This document shows positions 1 through 6,954 of a stretch of DNA of 64,000 nucleotides, one piece after another. Location of the stretch: assembly GCA_004570955.1 (NCBI GenBank), contig SPPL01000008.1:31611-95610 (forward strand). Direction: 5' to 3'. A model generated the notes under the pieces. The model worked only from the letters and a program-made list of their open reading frames with translations. It was not told where the DNA came from and ran no database searches. The first letter of the stretch is position 1. Each line of letters starts with the position of its first letter. The stretch comes from Jeotgalicoccus nanhaiensis (GTDB lineage: Bacteria; Bacillota; Bacilli; Staphylococcales; Salinicoccaceae). The position numbers were made by a program, and so were the translations under genes.

Positions 1-88
1 TCAGAAATTATGTTCAGGCATTAAACTTTCAGCTGGATAAGCTTTCATAATACACTTATCTTACTATGAAGAAAGGGGTAAGAGTTAT

Positions 89-1132
89 ATGAAACCCTAT
101 TACAGCGATGTATTCCAATTCAGAGGCAGTCATTACGATTTCGGATACTTCCAGGGAGAACAGCTGAGAGATTCTCCTATTTTACCAAATCGGGAACGTC
201 AATGGCGCCCGAGAGAGAAACGCCACTTTATCGTTAATACTGAAACGTCTATAAAGTTTTTAAAAGAGTTTGCACCCCAAATACTGGATGAAATTCGCGG
301 ACTCGCTGATGCCCTGTCCCTCGATATAAAAGAAGCATTAAAAAAGTTCGGCGGCTATTATTTGGAACTGACACGGAGCGGCTGTTCGATTTTTGCAGGC
401 AATGATTTTTTCGTACGAAATTACGACAGCCATCCCCGTGGATATGAAGGCAGATATATTTTTTATCAGCCTACAGACAGAGGCTATGCTTTTATGGGAC
501 CGACTATGCAAATAACCGGACGGATTGACGGCATGAATGAAAAAGGTCTCGTTATCGGTTATAACTTCACCCATACTAAAAAATCCGGGGACGGCTTTAT
601 GTGCAGCATGATTGCTAGACTGATTTTAGAGACTTGTGCTGATACCAGTGAGGCAGCCGCTCTCTTGAAAGAAATCCCCCATCGCCATTCCTTCAGCTAC
701 GTTGTACAGGATAAAAGAAACATTCCTTACGTAATAGAAGCATCACCGAGAAATGTCGCTATCAGGCAGTCTAACGTCTGCACGAATCACTTCCATATGC
801 TACACGAAGAAAACCGCTACAGACAGGAAGAATCCCTCCAGCGTGAGAGAAATATTATAGACAAGCAGGAAAAGACAAACAGCGCATATGAAGCTTTTAA
901 AATCATGAACAGTTTTAATGAAGGCATTGCCTCAACTAAGTACGATGCTTCCGCTGGAACGATTCATACGTCTGTCTATCTGCCGAAAGAGTTAAAAGCG
1001 CTGTTTGTTATCGGATTGGACAGAAAACCGGTGATTTTTGATTTTAAGCAATGGCTGCACGGAAAAGATATTAATATTACGAAAATTAAAGGGGAACTCG
1101 ACTTCGGCAAACCTTTTGTTAATATGGAATGA
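89..1132 (+). CDS. C45-family (acyltransferase/choloylglycine-hydrolase-like) Ntn hydrolase
   Basis: 347 residues, ATG preceded by a strong AAAGGGGT ribosome site. The protein resembles peptidase family C45 and linear-amide hydrolases: a GCS motif places a candidate nucleophile at Cys99, followed by the conserved N-Y-D at about 111-113 and a GMNEKGLVIGYN stretch near 148-160 that is typical of this fold. These enzymes mature by self-cleavage just before the Cys and hydrolyse amide bonds. No signal peptide is visible, so it is probably cytoplasmic. The substrate cannot be told from sequence. It is followed 49 bp later by an exporter gene on the same strand and may be co-transcribed. The family call is fairly sure; the function is not. 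Confidence 0.75.
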   Translation: MKPYYSDVFQFRGSHYDFGYFQGEQLRDSPILPNRERQWRPREKRHFIVNTETSIKFLKEFAPQILDEIRGLADALSLDIKEALKKFGGYYLELTRSGCSIFAGNDFFVRNYDSHPRGYEGRYIFYQPTDRGYAFMGPTMQITGRIDGMNEKGLVIGYNFTHTKKSGDGFMCSMIARLILETCADTSEAAALLKEIPHRHSFSYVVQDKRNIPYVIEASPRNVAIRQSNVCTNHFHMLHEENRYRQEESLQRERNIIDKQEKTNSAYEAFKIMNSFNEGIASTKYDASAGTIHTSVYLPKELKALFVIGLDRKPVIFDFKQWLHGKDINITKIKGELDFGKPFVNME

Positions 1133-1181
1133 GCTGGAATTTCAGTTAATTAACTAATTTAAAACGGGCTGGTGATTCCCT

Positions 1182-1901
1182 TTGTCTGAAGAACTGCTGA
1201 TTTTATTTTTAATCGTAATCGTTGCTTCATCTCTGCAGACGAGTACCGGATATGGATTTTCAATCGTCGGCACACCCTTTCTGCTGCTCGTGTTTCCATT
1301 CCACGAAGCAATTCAGATTAACATCATACTTTCAATCTGTTTATCGGCTGTAATGATTTACAGCACAAGAAATGAAATTGATTTCACGCTGCTTAAGAGG
1401 CTTGTTTACGGCAGTCCAGCAGGTCTCCTTGCTGGCATTTTTGTCTACCTGTTTATGGACACAGCACTGATTAAATTCGGCGTTGGAATTATCGTACTGA
1501 TATTAACTATGCTTTTAATCAGCAATCTTACTGTAAAGAGAACAGGATTCAAAGATACGGCAGCAGGCGGTCTGTCAGGTCTTCTGACTACAAGCATCGG
1601 TGTGCCGGGACCTCCGCTGCTCCTGTACTTTTCTGGTGCGCGGATAGACAAAACTGTGCTGCGCAGCACAACGCTCGACTTCTATTTATTTGTCTATACC
1701 ATCAGTTTGATTATGCAGATAACATTCGGTGAAACAAATTCGGAAATATGGATATCATCCGCCCTTGCCTTGCCGGCCCTTTTCATAGGTGTAGCCCTCG
1801 GGCGGCTGGTATTTAAAAAGATTACCCAGAAGGTATTTTTAAATATTACTTATGTAATTTTGATATTTACAGGAATATATTTAGTAATAACGAGTATTTG
1901 A
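1182..1901 (+). CDS. TauE/SafE-family membrane exporter
   Basis: 239 residues starting at TTG, with a weak GGTGAT-type ribosome site just upstream and no better start nearby. The whole chain is hydrophobic, with about eight membrane segments. An N-terminal STGYGFSIVGTP and a mid-protein GLTTSIGVPGPPLLLYF are the two related half-repeats expected of the TauE/SafE (DUF81) family. Members move sulfite, sulfoacetate or other small organic anions across the membrane. The substrate is unknown here. It may form a transcription unit with the upstream C45 hydrolase, which would suggest export of a breakdown product, but that link is inference. Confidence 0.8.
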   Translation: MSEELLILFLIVIVASSLQTSTGYGFSIVGTPFLLLVFPFHEAIQINIILSICLSAVMIYSTRNEIDFTLLKRLVYGSPAGLLAGIFVYLFMDTALIKFGVGIIVLILTMLLISNLTVKRTGFKDTAAGGLSGLLTTSIGVPGPPLLLYFSGARIDKTVLRSTTLDFYLFVYTISLIMQITFGETNSEIWISSALALPALFIGVALGRLVFKKITQKVFLNITYVILIFTGIYLVITSI

Positions 1902-2013
1902 ATTAATGAATCTAAAATTAACTTTTCACATTTATATGAAATAATTTCTATTTTTTGGTTTGAAGTATTTTCCCGAGGGAATTATTTAGTATGTCTCAAT
2001 ACGGGAGGATACT

Positions 2014-2262
2014 ATGAAAGCATTAGATAATATTGCTCTGATCCTTTTAATCGTTGGCGGATTGAACTGGCTGCTGGTTGGACTTTTCGAGTTTGATTTA
2101 GTAGCAACGATTTTCGGCGGACAAGATGAATTGCTGTCTAAAATCGTGTATGTACTGGTAGGACTTTCAGCCTTGTACAGCCTTAAGTTCTTAGGTTTAA
2201 TCAACGCACCCAGAGTAGACCGAGTAGACAGAACAGATAGAACAGACAGAAGAAATGTATAA
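2014..2262 (+). CDS. DUF378 small membrane protein (YuzA-like)
   Basis: 82 residues with two membrane segments (about 5-30 and 42-66). The N-D-W/N-W-L-L-V-G-L-F signature after the first helix is characteristic of DUF378. The ribosome site GGGAGG precedes ATG closely. The last 16 residues are an R-V/T-D repeat (RVDRVDRTDRTDR) encoded by near-tandem nucleotide repeats, an unusual charged tail. Function is unknown for the family. A terminator follows directly, so it is probably a single-gene unit. Confidence 0.75.
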   Translation: MKALDNIALILLIVGGLNWLLVGLFEFDLVATIFGGQDELLSKIVYVLVGLSALYSLKFLGLINAPRVDRVDRTDRTDRRNV

Positions 2263-2268
2263 TATACA

Positions 2269-2293
2269 GCCGCCTCTTTCAGGCGGTTTTTTA
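2269..2293 (+). terminator. Rho-independent terminator of the DUF378 gene
   Basis: Stem CCGCC/GGCGG around a TCTTTCA loop, followed by a T-run, a few bases after the stop codon. Confidence 0.85.
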
Positions 2294-2443
2294 TTTTTAC
2301 ATATGCGAAGTGCAAAACTTCAATTTTTAATAGTGTAGAAAAACATAAAAGTATTAAAAAGCTAAGATGAGATGTTGATGATTAAGCTCTTATACAGCAT
2401 GATAAAAGTATGGGAAGCTATTAAAGACAGGCAGGTGTAATTA

Positions 2444-2923
2444 TTGAAGAAAAATATTTTGTTTGGAAGTATTATCGCTCTACTCTTCCTTACCGCATGC
2501 GGAGCATTCGACCGCGGCGAATCAGGAGAAGTTGAAGCTGAAGCAGTTGAAGAAAATCTCAATATTGGAGAAACATCAACAATCGACGGCATCTCTCTTA
2601 CTGTGGACGATGCATATTACGCTGATAAAATAAACCGTTCGGCAAACACCAACCCGGATGCTATATTAATCGTCGATCTGACGGTTGAAAACAATTCGGG
2701 CAAAGACTATTCTCTCGGAGTCGATATCGACTTGTACGTGGATGGTGTTAAAACTAATACATACCCAGTTGAGAAGTTAATGAGCCGGGTGGCAGACGGC
2801 GAAACCGCGAGCGGTCAGCGGGCTTTTGAAATAAAGGGAGAACCATCGGAGTTTGAGCTGGAATTTTCACCTTCCAAGAGATTAAAAAGCGAAAAAGTAA
2901 GATATACAATTGAACCTGAATAG
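2444..2923 (+). CDS. Lipoprotein with DUF4352-like domain
   Basis: 159 residues from a TTG start. A short lysine-led signal peptide ends in the lipobox LTAC with Cys19 as the lipidated residue, so the protein should sit on the outer face of the membrane. Residues about 45-155 form a beta-rich domain (GETSTIDGISLTV, VDLTVENNSGKDYSL, DGETASGQRAFEI) like the DUF4352 / telomeric-repeat-binding-factor-2-type extracellular domains of Gram-positive lipoproteins. No enzymatic motif is visible. The linker just after Cys19 is rich in Glu. It stands alone, with a strong terminator behind it. Confidence 0.75.
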   Translation: MKKNILFGSIIALLFLTACGAFDRGESGEVEAEAVEENLNIGETSTIDGISLTVDDAYYADKINRSANTNPDAILIVDLTVENNSGKDYSLGVDIDLYVDGVKTNTYPVEKLMSRVADGETASGQRAFEIKGEPSEFELEFSPSKRLKSEKVRYTIEPE

Positions 2924-2930
2924 ATAGAAA

Positions 2931-2968
2931 AAACCGCCCTCTGCTTTATAAAACAGAGGGCGGTTTTT
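2931..2968. terminator. Bidirectional terminator
   Basis: Perfect stem CCGCCCTCTG/CAGAGGGCGG with A-run before and T-run after. It can serve the lipoprotein gene on + and the small gene at 3026-3301 on -. Confidence 0.9.
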
Positions 2969-3025
2969 ATGAAATAATATTTATCACTTTATAAATTAAG
3001 AACATTATTCTATCTTGCTTAAAAA

Positions 3026-3301
3026 TTAAGCATCTCCGAGGTCGAAGGGAATTACCTTCTCTTCCCAGGCTGCTTTATTTTCATTAATATAAATAATTAA
3101 GTCTTCGGGACTTTCAAAGATATGTACAGCTTCGTTACCGCTGTGTGTCGACAGTTCTGTAAACTTATAACCCTTTAACGGCCGCTTGGTAATAGTATAC
3201 TCACTGCGTCCTGTTGTGAAAGTCAATGTCGTTTCAGTCGATACTACAATATCCCAATGCTCTGACTTAACTGTCTCAATCAGCTTCTTTATCTCAATCA
3301 C
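3026..3301 (-). CDS. Hypothetical 91-residue protein
   Basis: No family recognised. The chain begins MIEIKKLIETVKSEHWDIVV and mixes predicted beta strands and helices, with a conserved-looking GRSEYTITKR and an acidic C terminus (PFDLGDA). It lacks a signal peptide or membrane segment and is probably a small cytoplasmic protein. The only usual start is GTG at 3301, but the ribosome-site-like AAGAATGGAG abuts it with no spacer, so the true start is uncertain. It shares a terminator with the convergent lipoprotein gene, which supports it being a real gene. Confidence 0.55.
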   Translation of the reverse strand: MIEIKKLIETVKSEHWDIVVSTETTLTFTTGRSEYTITKRPLKGYKFTELSTHSGNEAVHIFESPEDLIIYINENKAAWEEKVIPFDLGDA

Positions 3302-3622
3302 TCCATTCTTCTTAAAATATTATACTATGTATTTTAAATTTAAGGTATTAAAAAAGCTAAATCTCTATAGGGGTTGAACTTATGTAATCGGAGATGGAGA
3401 ACATTTCAAATACTGCTTTATATTGGTCTTTAGAATTTTTTAAAACGATTATATATAATCCACTACGAAATGGATTGTTATAATGTATTTTGGCGGACGT
3501 TGATTAGTACCAGAATAATGAAGCTCGTCAAAAAACAAGTCATGATGTGCCCCTATTTAGTATACTTTTAGAGATTTCTTATTGATATAATAACACTCGA
3601 CTATTATGCAGGAGGAGTATAT
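3302..3622. other. AT-rich intergenic region
   Basis: 320 bp without a convincing gene. Besides the tRNA-Ser remnant it contains an imperfect inverted repeat with arms AATCCA/TGGATT at 3457-3476 next to TATAAT, and a TATAAT-like box about 40 bp ahead of the MazG-like gene. Nothing else was recognised. Confidence 0.5.
3350..3400 (-). repeat. Decayed copy of the tRNA-Ser 3' end and its terminator
   Basis: Aligning by hand without gaps at an offset of 643 bp, 3351-3400 matches 3994-4043 at about 41 of 50 positions. The match covers the last 12 bases of tRNA-Ser (4032-4043) and the terminator downstream of that gene. The stretch containing the tRNA end is best conserved (24 of 27). The rest of the tRNA is absent here. 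It looks like a scar of duplication or integration. Confidence 0.6.
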
Positions 3623-3943
3623 ATGAACGCTATTGAATTCCAAGATTGGGTAGAAAAATATTATAAAAGCAGAGGATGGTCTGATTTAGATATTTTTGTG
3701 CGAATCGGTTTTCTTGCTGAGGAAACCGGAGAGGTCGCCAGAGCCATTCGTGCTTTGGAAATAGGTCGAGACAGACCCGATGAAGAACCTGAATCATACA
3801 TCGAAAATAGAAATGAATTAATAGGAGAACTTGGGGATGTTCTCGGAAACGTTTCTGTAATCGCAAATAAATACGATATATCTCTGGAAGAAGTGTTTAA
3901 AGCTCATACCGACAAGTTAAATGCTAGATATCCAATTGATTAA
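3623..3943 (+). CDS. MazG-like nucleotide pyrophosphohydrolase
   Basis: 106 residues with an excellent AGGAGGAG ribosome site. The helical MazG core is clear: EETGEVARA (about residues 34-42) supplies the E-E-x-x-E metal ligands and ELGDVLGNVS (about 69-78) the second E-x-x-D pair. Enzymes of this group cleave non-canonical or excess NTPs to NMP and pyrophosphate. The single short domain is typical of Gram-positive MazG-like proteins rather than full MazG. The gene sits alone between two copies of the tRNA-Ser 3' end (3350-3400 and 3993-4043), so it may have arrived with, or been enclosed by, that duplication. Confidence 0.85.
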   Translation: MNAIEFQDWVEKYYKSRGWSDLDIFVRIGFLAEETGEVARAIRALEIGRDRPDEEPESYIENRNELIGELGDVLGNVSVIANKYDISLEEVFKAHTDKLNARYPID

Positions 3944-3992
3944 ATTATGTTCGATTTAAGATGTGTTTTATCAGCATTAGAAATACTCATAC

Positions 3993-4024
3993 AAAAAAGC
4001 TCAACCCCTCTTGGGATTGAGCTT
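3993..4024 (-). terminator. Terminator of the tRNA-Asn/tRNA-Ser unit
   Basis: Stem AAGCTCAA/TTGAGCTT with inner CCC/GGG pairs. On the minus strand it ends in a T-run and lies directly downstream of tRNA-Ser. Confidence 0.8.
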
Positions 4025-4031
4025 ATATAAA

Positions 4032-4120
4032 CGGAGATGGAGAGATTTGAACTCTCGCGCCGCGCAATGCGACCTATGCCCTTAGCAGGGGCACCTCTTC
4101 AGCCACTTGAGTACATCTCC
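4032..4120 (-). tRNA. tRNA-Ser (GCT)
   Basis: 89-nt class II tRNA with long variable arm, acceptor GGAGATG/CATCTCC, discriminator G. The anticodon loop CTGCTAA gives GCT, reading AGC/AGU. CCA is not encoded. Confidence 0.95.
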
Positions 4121-4126
4121 ATATGG

Positions 4127-4198
4127 CTCCACAGGTAGGACTCGAACCTACGACCGATCGGTTAACAGCCGATAGCTCTACCACTGAGCTACTGTGGA
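4127..4198 (-). tRNA. tRNA-Asn (GTT)
   Basis: 72-nt cloverleaf, acceptor TCCACAG/CTGTGGA, discriminator G, anticodon loop CTGTTAA. It lies six bases upstream of tRNA-Ser in the same transcript. Confidence 0.95.
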
Positions 4199-4328
4199 AT
4201 AGTATGTATGTTTCAATCGAACATTATTCATTATAGCAACGAATATTAACTAAATCAACAGTATTTTAATATTTATTAAGTTAAATTTACAACATTGATA
4301 AATAACTATCCCTTTTCTATTATCATAC

Positions 4329-4922
4329 TTAGATTTTATTGATTTGATCAATACCTCGCATGTATTTTAAATAGGTTTCTCTCGCAGCTTCGTTAATATA
4401 CTGCATTTCCTGATGCTGTTGTTCATAAGAAAATTTCGAAGCCTCATCTTTGCGGTAAGTTTTTTCTTTAGCCAGATTAAATTTATAGTGTAATTTAACT
4501 GCATTTAGATACTGATTATTAAAAGAACTGTAGGAAATGTCTATTTCCATTTCTTCATTATTTTCAAATTTAATTTTTGTATTACCATTATAATCATAAT
4601 AACTGTCGATGTATCGTAGATTAAACCAGCAGTTTTCATTAACTCGGTCTGAATGTGTGCAGAAATATATATATGAACCGAATAAGTCTAAAATAATTGG
4701 ATGCTTAGAACGTATACCAGATAAACTTCTCGTTAAATCTTTACGTGATGCGTAAGTTTGAAAATGATATTTACAGTTGTGCTCCAAAACTTTATTAGGT
4801 ATAGAAAGACATTCAATAGGTTCTCCGTAAAGTTCCCCTATCAGACTTTCTGTATAGCGACCATGTGACTTAGCTACAATATACATCGTTTCATCATTAA
4901 TAATATAATGCTGCCGGCTCAT
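4329..4922 (-). CDS. comK: Competence transcription factor ComK
   Basis: 197 residues from the ATG at 4922, which has GGGAGGG a few bases upstream; an in-frame ATG 33 bases earlier lacks such a site. The chain matches the ComK family: MYIVAKSHGRYTESLI near the start, then KHPIILDLFGSYIYFCTHSDRVNENCWFN (the KxPIII... core with the characteristic Cys/Trp) and IDSYYDYNGNTKI. ComK activates DNA-uptake genes by binding AT-box pairs. Length is normal for the family. The divergent neighbour is an IDEAL-domain protein. No frameshift is visible, so the gene looks intact. Confidence 0.85.
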   Translation of the reverse strand: MSRQHYIINDETMYIVAKSHGRYTESLIGELYGEPIECLSIPNKVLEHNCKYHFQTYASRKDLTRSLSGIRSKHPIILDLFGSYIYFCTHSDRVNENCWFNLRYIDSYYDYNGNTKIKFENNEEMEIDISYSSFNNQYLNAVKLHYKFNLAKEKTYRKDEASKFSYEQQHQEMQYINEAARETYLKYMRGIDQINKI

Positions 4923-5056
4923 ACTTTCCCTCCCTGTATTTTTCATTACAATCAATATAACACAGAATATTTAAAATGTTAACTATTAATATTAAATGTT
5001 GTCTATTGTTTAATATAAAATGTTAAAAGTTAATTATCAGAAAAAACAATTTTACG

Positions 5057-5098
5057 ATTCTCATTATCATTGACCTAAATGAGAATGTGTTATATAAT
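5057..5098 (+). promoter_or_regulatory. Promoter with inverted repeat / Fur-like operator ahead of the IDEAL gene
   Basis: TTGACC (5070-5075), a 17-bp spacer and TATAAT (5093-5098) form a strong promoter. A perfect 9-bp inverted repeat ATTCTCATT (5057-5065) / AATGAGAAT (5078-5086) flanks the -35 box. The 5' half also reads as hexamers ATTCTC-ATTATC-ATTGAC, matching the classic 19-bp Fur consensus at about 14 of 19 positions. Which repressor binds is not known. Confidence 0.6.
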
Positions 5099-5133
5099 CT
5101 GGTTAAAGATAGTTTCGAGAGGGGTAATTCAAT

Positions 5134-5331
5134 ATGGGCAGACCAGTTTATCCTGCAAATCAATTAAGAGGCTTCATCAACACAATTAATGACTTATCAG
5201 CAGATCTTGTTTTGCAAGAATCCATGTATCATTTTAATGTACAATTATATAGAGCAAAAATAGAAGAATCACTCATCGAGAAAGACGAAGAAAAATTCAT
5301 AAAGTACACTAATTTACTAAAAGAACTGTAA
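5134..5331 (+). CDS. IDEAL-domain small protein
   Basis: 65 residues with AGAGGGG upstream of the ATG. The C-terminal half (FNVQLYRAKIEESLIEKDEEKF) fits the IDEAL helical motif (x-x-I-x-x-A/S-L-x-x-x-D-x-x-x-F). The motif is a small helix pair found in several Bacillales proteins. The gene is divergent from comK. In this family the role is unclear, and a link to competence rests only on adjacency. It has its own strong promoter and terminator. Confidence 0.75.
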   Translation: MGRPVYPANQLRGFINTINDLSADLVLQESMYHFNVQLYRAKIEESLIEKDEEKFIKYTNLLKEL

Positions 5332-5349
5332 ATGGAGTACATACAGGAA

Positions 5350-5378
5350 ACACAGCCGGTTTATAGCTGTGTTTTTTT
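5350..5378 (+). terminator. Terminator of the IDEAL gene
   Basis: Stem CACAGC/GCTGTG followed by seven T. Confidence 0.9.
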
Positions 5379-5419
5379 ATTTACTTTTAGTTATATGGAC
5401 TTGTTTCTCTCTTGGTTTA

Positions 5420-5774
5420 CCATGTCAAATGCATATGGTAATCCAAACATTGTTGGATTACCATGTTAAACTTACATGGGGAACTAAACGCTGCTGGATT
5501 ACCATGTTAAACTTACATGGGAAACTAAACGCTGCTCGATTACCTTGTTAAACTCACATGGGAAAGCAAACGCTGTTAGATTACCATGTCAAACTTACAT
5601 GGGAAACCAAACGCTGTTAGATTACCTTGTTAAACTCACATGGGAAATTAAACGCTGCTGGATTACCTTGTTAAACTCACATGGGAAACCAAACGCTGCT
5701 CGATTACCTTGTTAAACTCACATGGGAAACCAAACGCTGTTAGATTACCTTGTTAAACTTACATGGGAAACCAA
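5420..5774. repeat. Array A: nine 41-bp units, CCATGT palindrome family
   Basis: Units begin (CC of CCATGT or CCTTGT) at 5420, 5461, 5502, 5543, 5584, 5625, 5666, 5707 and 5748, exactly 41 bp apart. Each carries CC(A/T)TGT, about 7 bases, then ACATGG, able to form a six-base-pair hairpin, followed by a near-constant linker ending in GATTA. The first unit is degenerate. The linkers are conserved, so this is not CRISPR. The array lies between the terminators of two convergent genes. Confidence 0.95.
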
Positions 5775-5810
5775 AAACCATAAAAAGAAAAAAACAGATA
5801 TTTCGTTCTA

Positions 5811-5845
5811 TGAACGTTGTTATTTTCACAACGTTCTTACAAATA
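5811..5845. repeat. Terminal motif of array A with perfect hairpin
   Basis: GAACGTTGT (5812-5820) and ACAACGTTC (5828-5836) form a perfect 9-bp stem with a 7-base loop, followed by CTTACAAA. A related sequence ends array C at 28563-28597. Confidence 0.7.
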
Positions 5846-5871
5846 GAAAAACCGGCACTTCTCAGCGCCGG
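5846..5871 (-). terminator. Terminator of lplA
   Basis: On the minus strand, stem ACCGGC/GCCGGT around GCTGAGAAGT, then TTTTT. Confidence 0.85.
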
Positions 5872-5889
5872 TCCCTCCAAATCCCTCTC

Positions 5890-6882
5890 TTATGATATTA
5901 AATCTAAGAATTCTTCTCTCGTAATCCGTCCTAAATAGTGGCTGATATCCACATCTTTAATTGCTTCTTCAATGTGCTCGCGGTTGTGCTCGACACCAAT
6001 CAGCAGATTTTCGATATCCACAACTTCTCCTACTCCGAAGAAGTCGCCGAAGATTTTCGCATGTTCGATGCGGCCGCCTTTAACTTCTAAACGTACGTCA
6101 AGCAAGCCTGCATCGTATTTGTGAGAGTTATCGTAGTTATATTTAGGGTTTTTGCCGTAGTTCCATGCCCATGTCTGATATTTTTCTTCAGACAGCTGGT
6201 TAATCTTCGCCCAGTCATCATCTGTCAGTTTATATTCTTCAACGTTTTCCAATCCGCCAAATATATTCGCAAGTATTCTTTCTTTAAATTCTTCTATATC
6301 TATTTTTTCATCTAAGTAGTCGTTAATATTTCCTACGCGTGCACTGACCGATTTAATTCCTTTGGACTGGATTTTTTTCGGATTTACTTTCAAGGCATTC
6401 TGTACTTCTGAAATATCACTCTCAAGCATTAAAGTACCGTGCGAGAACATACGCCCTTTTTGTGTAAACATCGCGTTCCCCGAGACTTTTTTGCCGCCTT
6501 CGATTTCAATATCGTTCCGCCCCGACAGTTCAGCGTCCACACCCATGTCTTTTAAAGCTTCAACAATCGGCTGCGTGAATTTCTTAAAGTTGTGGAAGCT
6601 GTCGCCGTCGTCTTCTGTAATGAAGCTGAAGTTCAGGTTGCCTTCGTCGTGATATACTGCTCCCCCGCCCGACACGCGTCTTACCACTTTAATGCCGTGT
6701 TCTCTAATGTACGGTTCGTTAATTTCTTCAATTGTATTCTGGTTTTTTCCGATAATGATCGACGGCTGGTTTACATAGAACAGAAAGTAAGAGTCATCCG
6801 TCGGAATTTCTCTTAGTATATATTCCTCCATCGCCAGATTAATCATCGGATCTTTGATGTCGTTGTTTGAAATAAACTTCAT
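5890..6882 (-). CDS. lplA: Lipoate-protein ligase A
   Basis: 330 residues from ATG 6882, which has GGGGG in front. The biotin/lipoate ligase fold is clear: RRVSGGGAVYHDEGNLNFSF (about 69-88) is the lipoate-binding loop, KKVSGNAMF (about 130) contains the catalytic lysine, and a C-terminal accessory domain begins near 245 (YNYDNSHKYDAGLLDV). It adenylates free lipoate and attaches it to E2 subunits or GcvH. A single-gene unit downstream of the haem operon, with its own terminator. Confidence 0.93.
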   Translation of the reverse strand: MKFISNNDIKDPMINLAMEEYILREIPTDDSYFLFYVNQPSIIIGKNQNTIEEINEPYIREHGIKVVRRVSGGGAVYHDEGNLNFSFITEDDGDSFHNFKKFTQPIVEALKDMGVDAELSGRNDIEIEGGKKVSGNAMFTQKGRMFSHGTLMLESDISEVQNALKVNPKKIQSKGIKSVSARVGNINDYLDEKIDIEEFKERILANIFGGLENVEEYKLTDDDWAKINQLSEEKYQTWAWNYGKNPKYNYDNSHKYDAGLLDVRLEVKGGRIEHAKIFGDFFGVGEVVDIENLLIGVEHNREHIEEAIKDVDISHYLGRITREEFLDLIS

Positions 6883-6906
6883 TGTATTTTCCCCCTGGTA
6901 CATAAT

Positions 6907-6944
6907 AAAAGACCTGCCTCCATTATAATGGAAGCAGGTCTTAA
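6907..6944 (-). terminator. Terminator of the haem operon
   Basis: Long near-perfect stem AAGACCTGC/GCAGGTCTT with inner TCCATTATAATGGA, then TTTTATT on the minus strand. Confidence 0.85.
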
Positions 6945-6954
6945 AATCATACTT

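Noticed and set aside
5414..5774. Possible CRISPR array
   Set aside because: The sequence between palindromes is conserved from unit to unit, the period is 41 bp with no variable spacers, and no cas gene is present. The same holds for the arrays near 15, 28, 43 and 52 kb.
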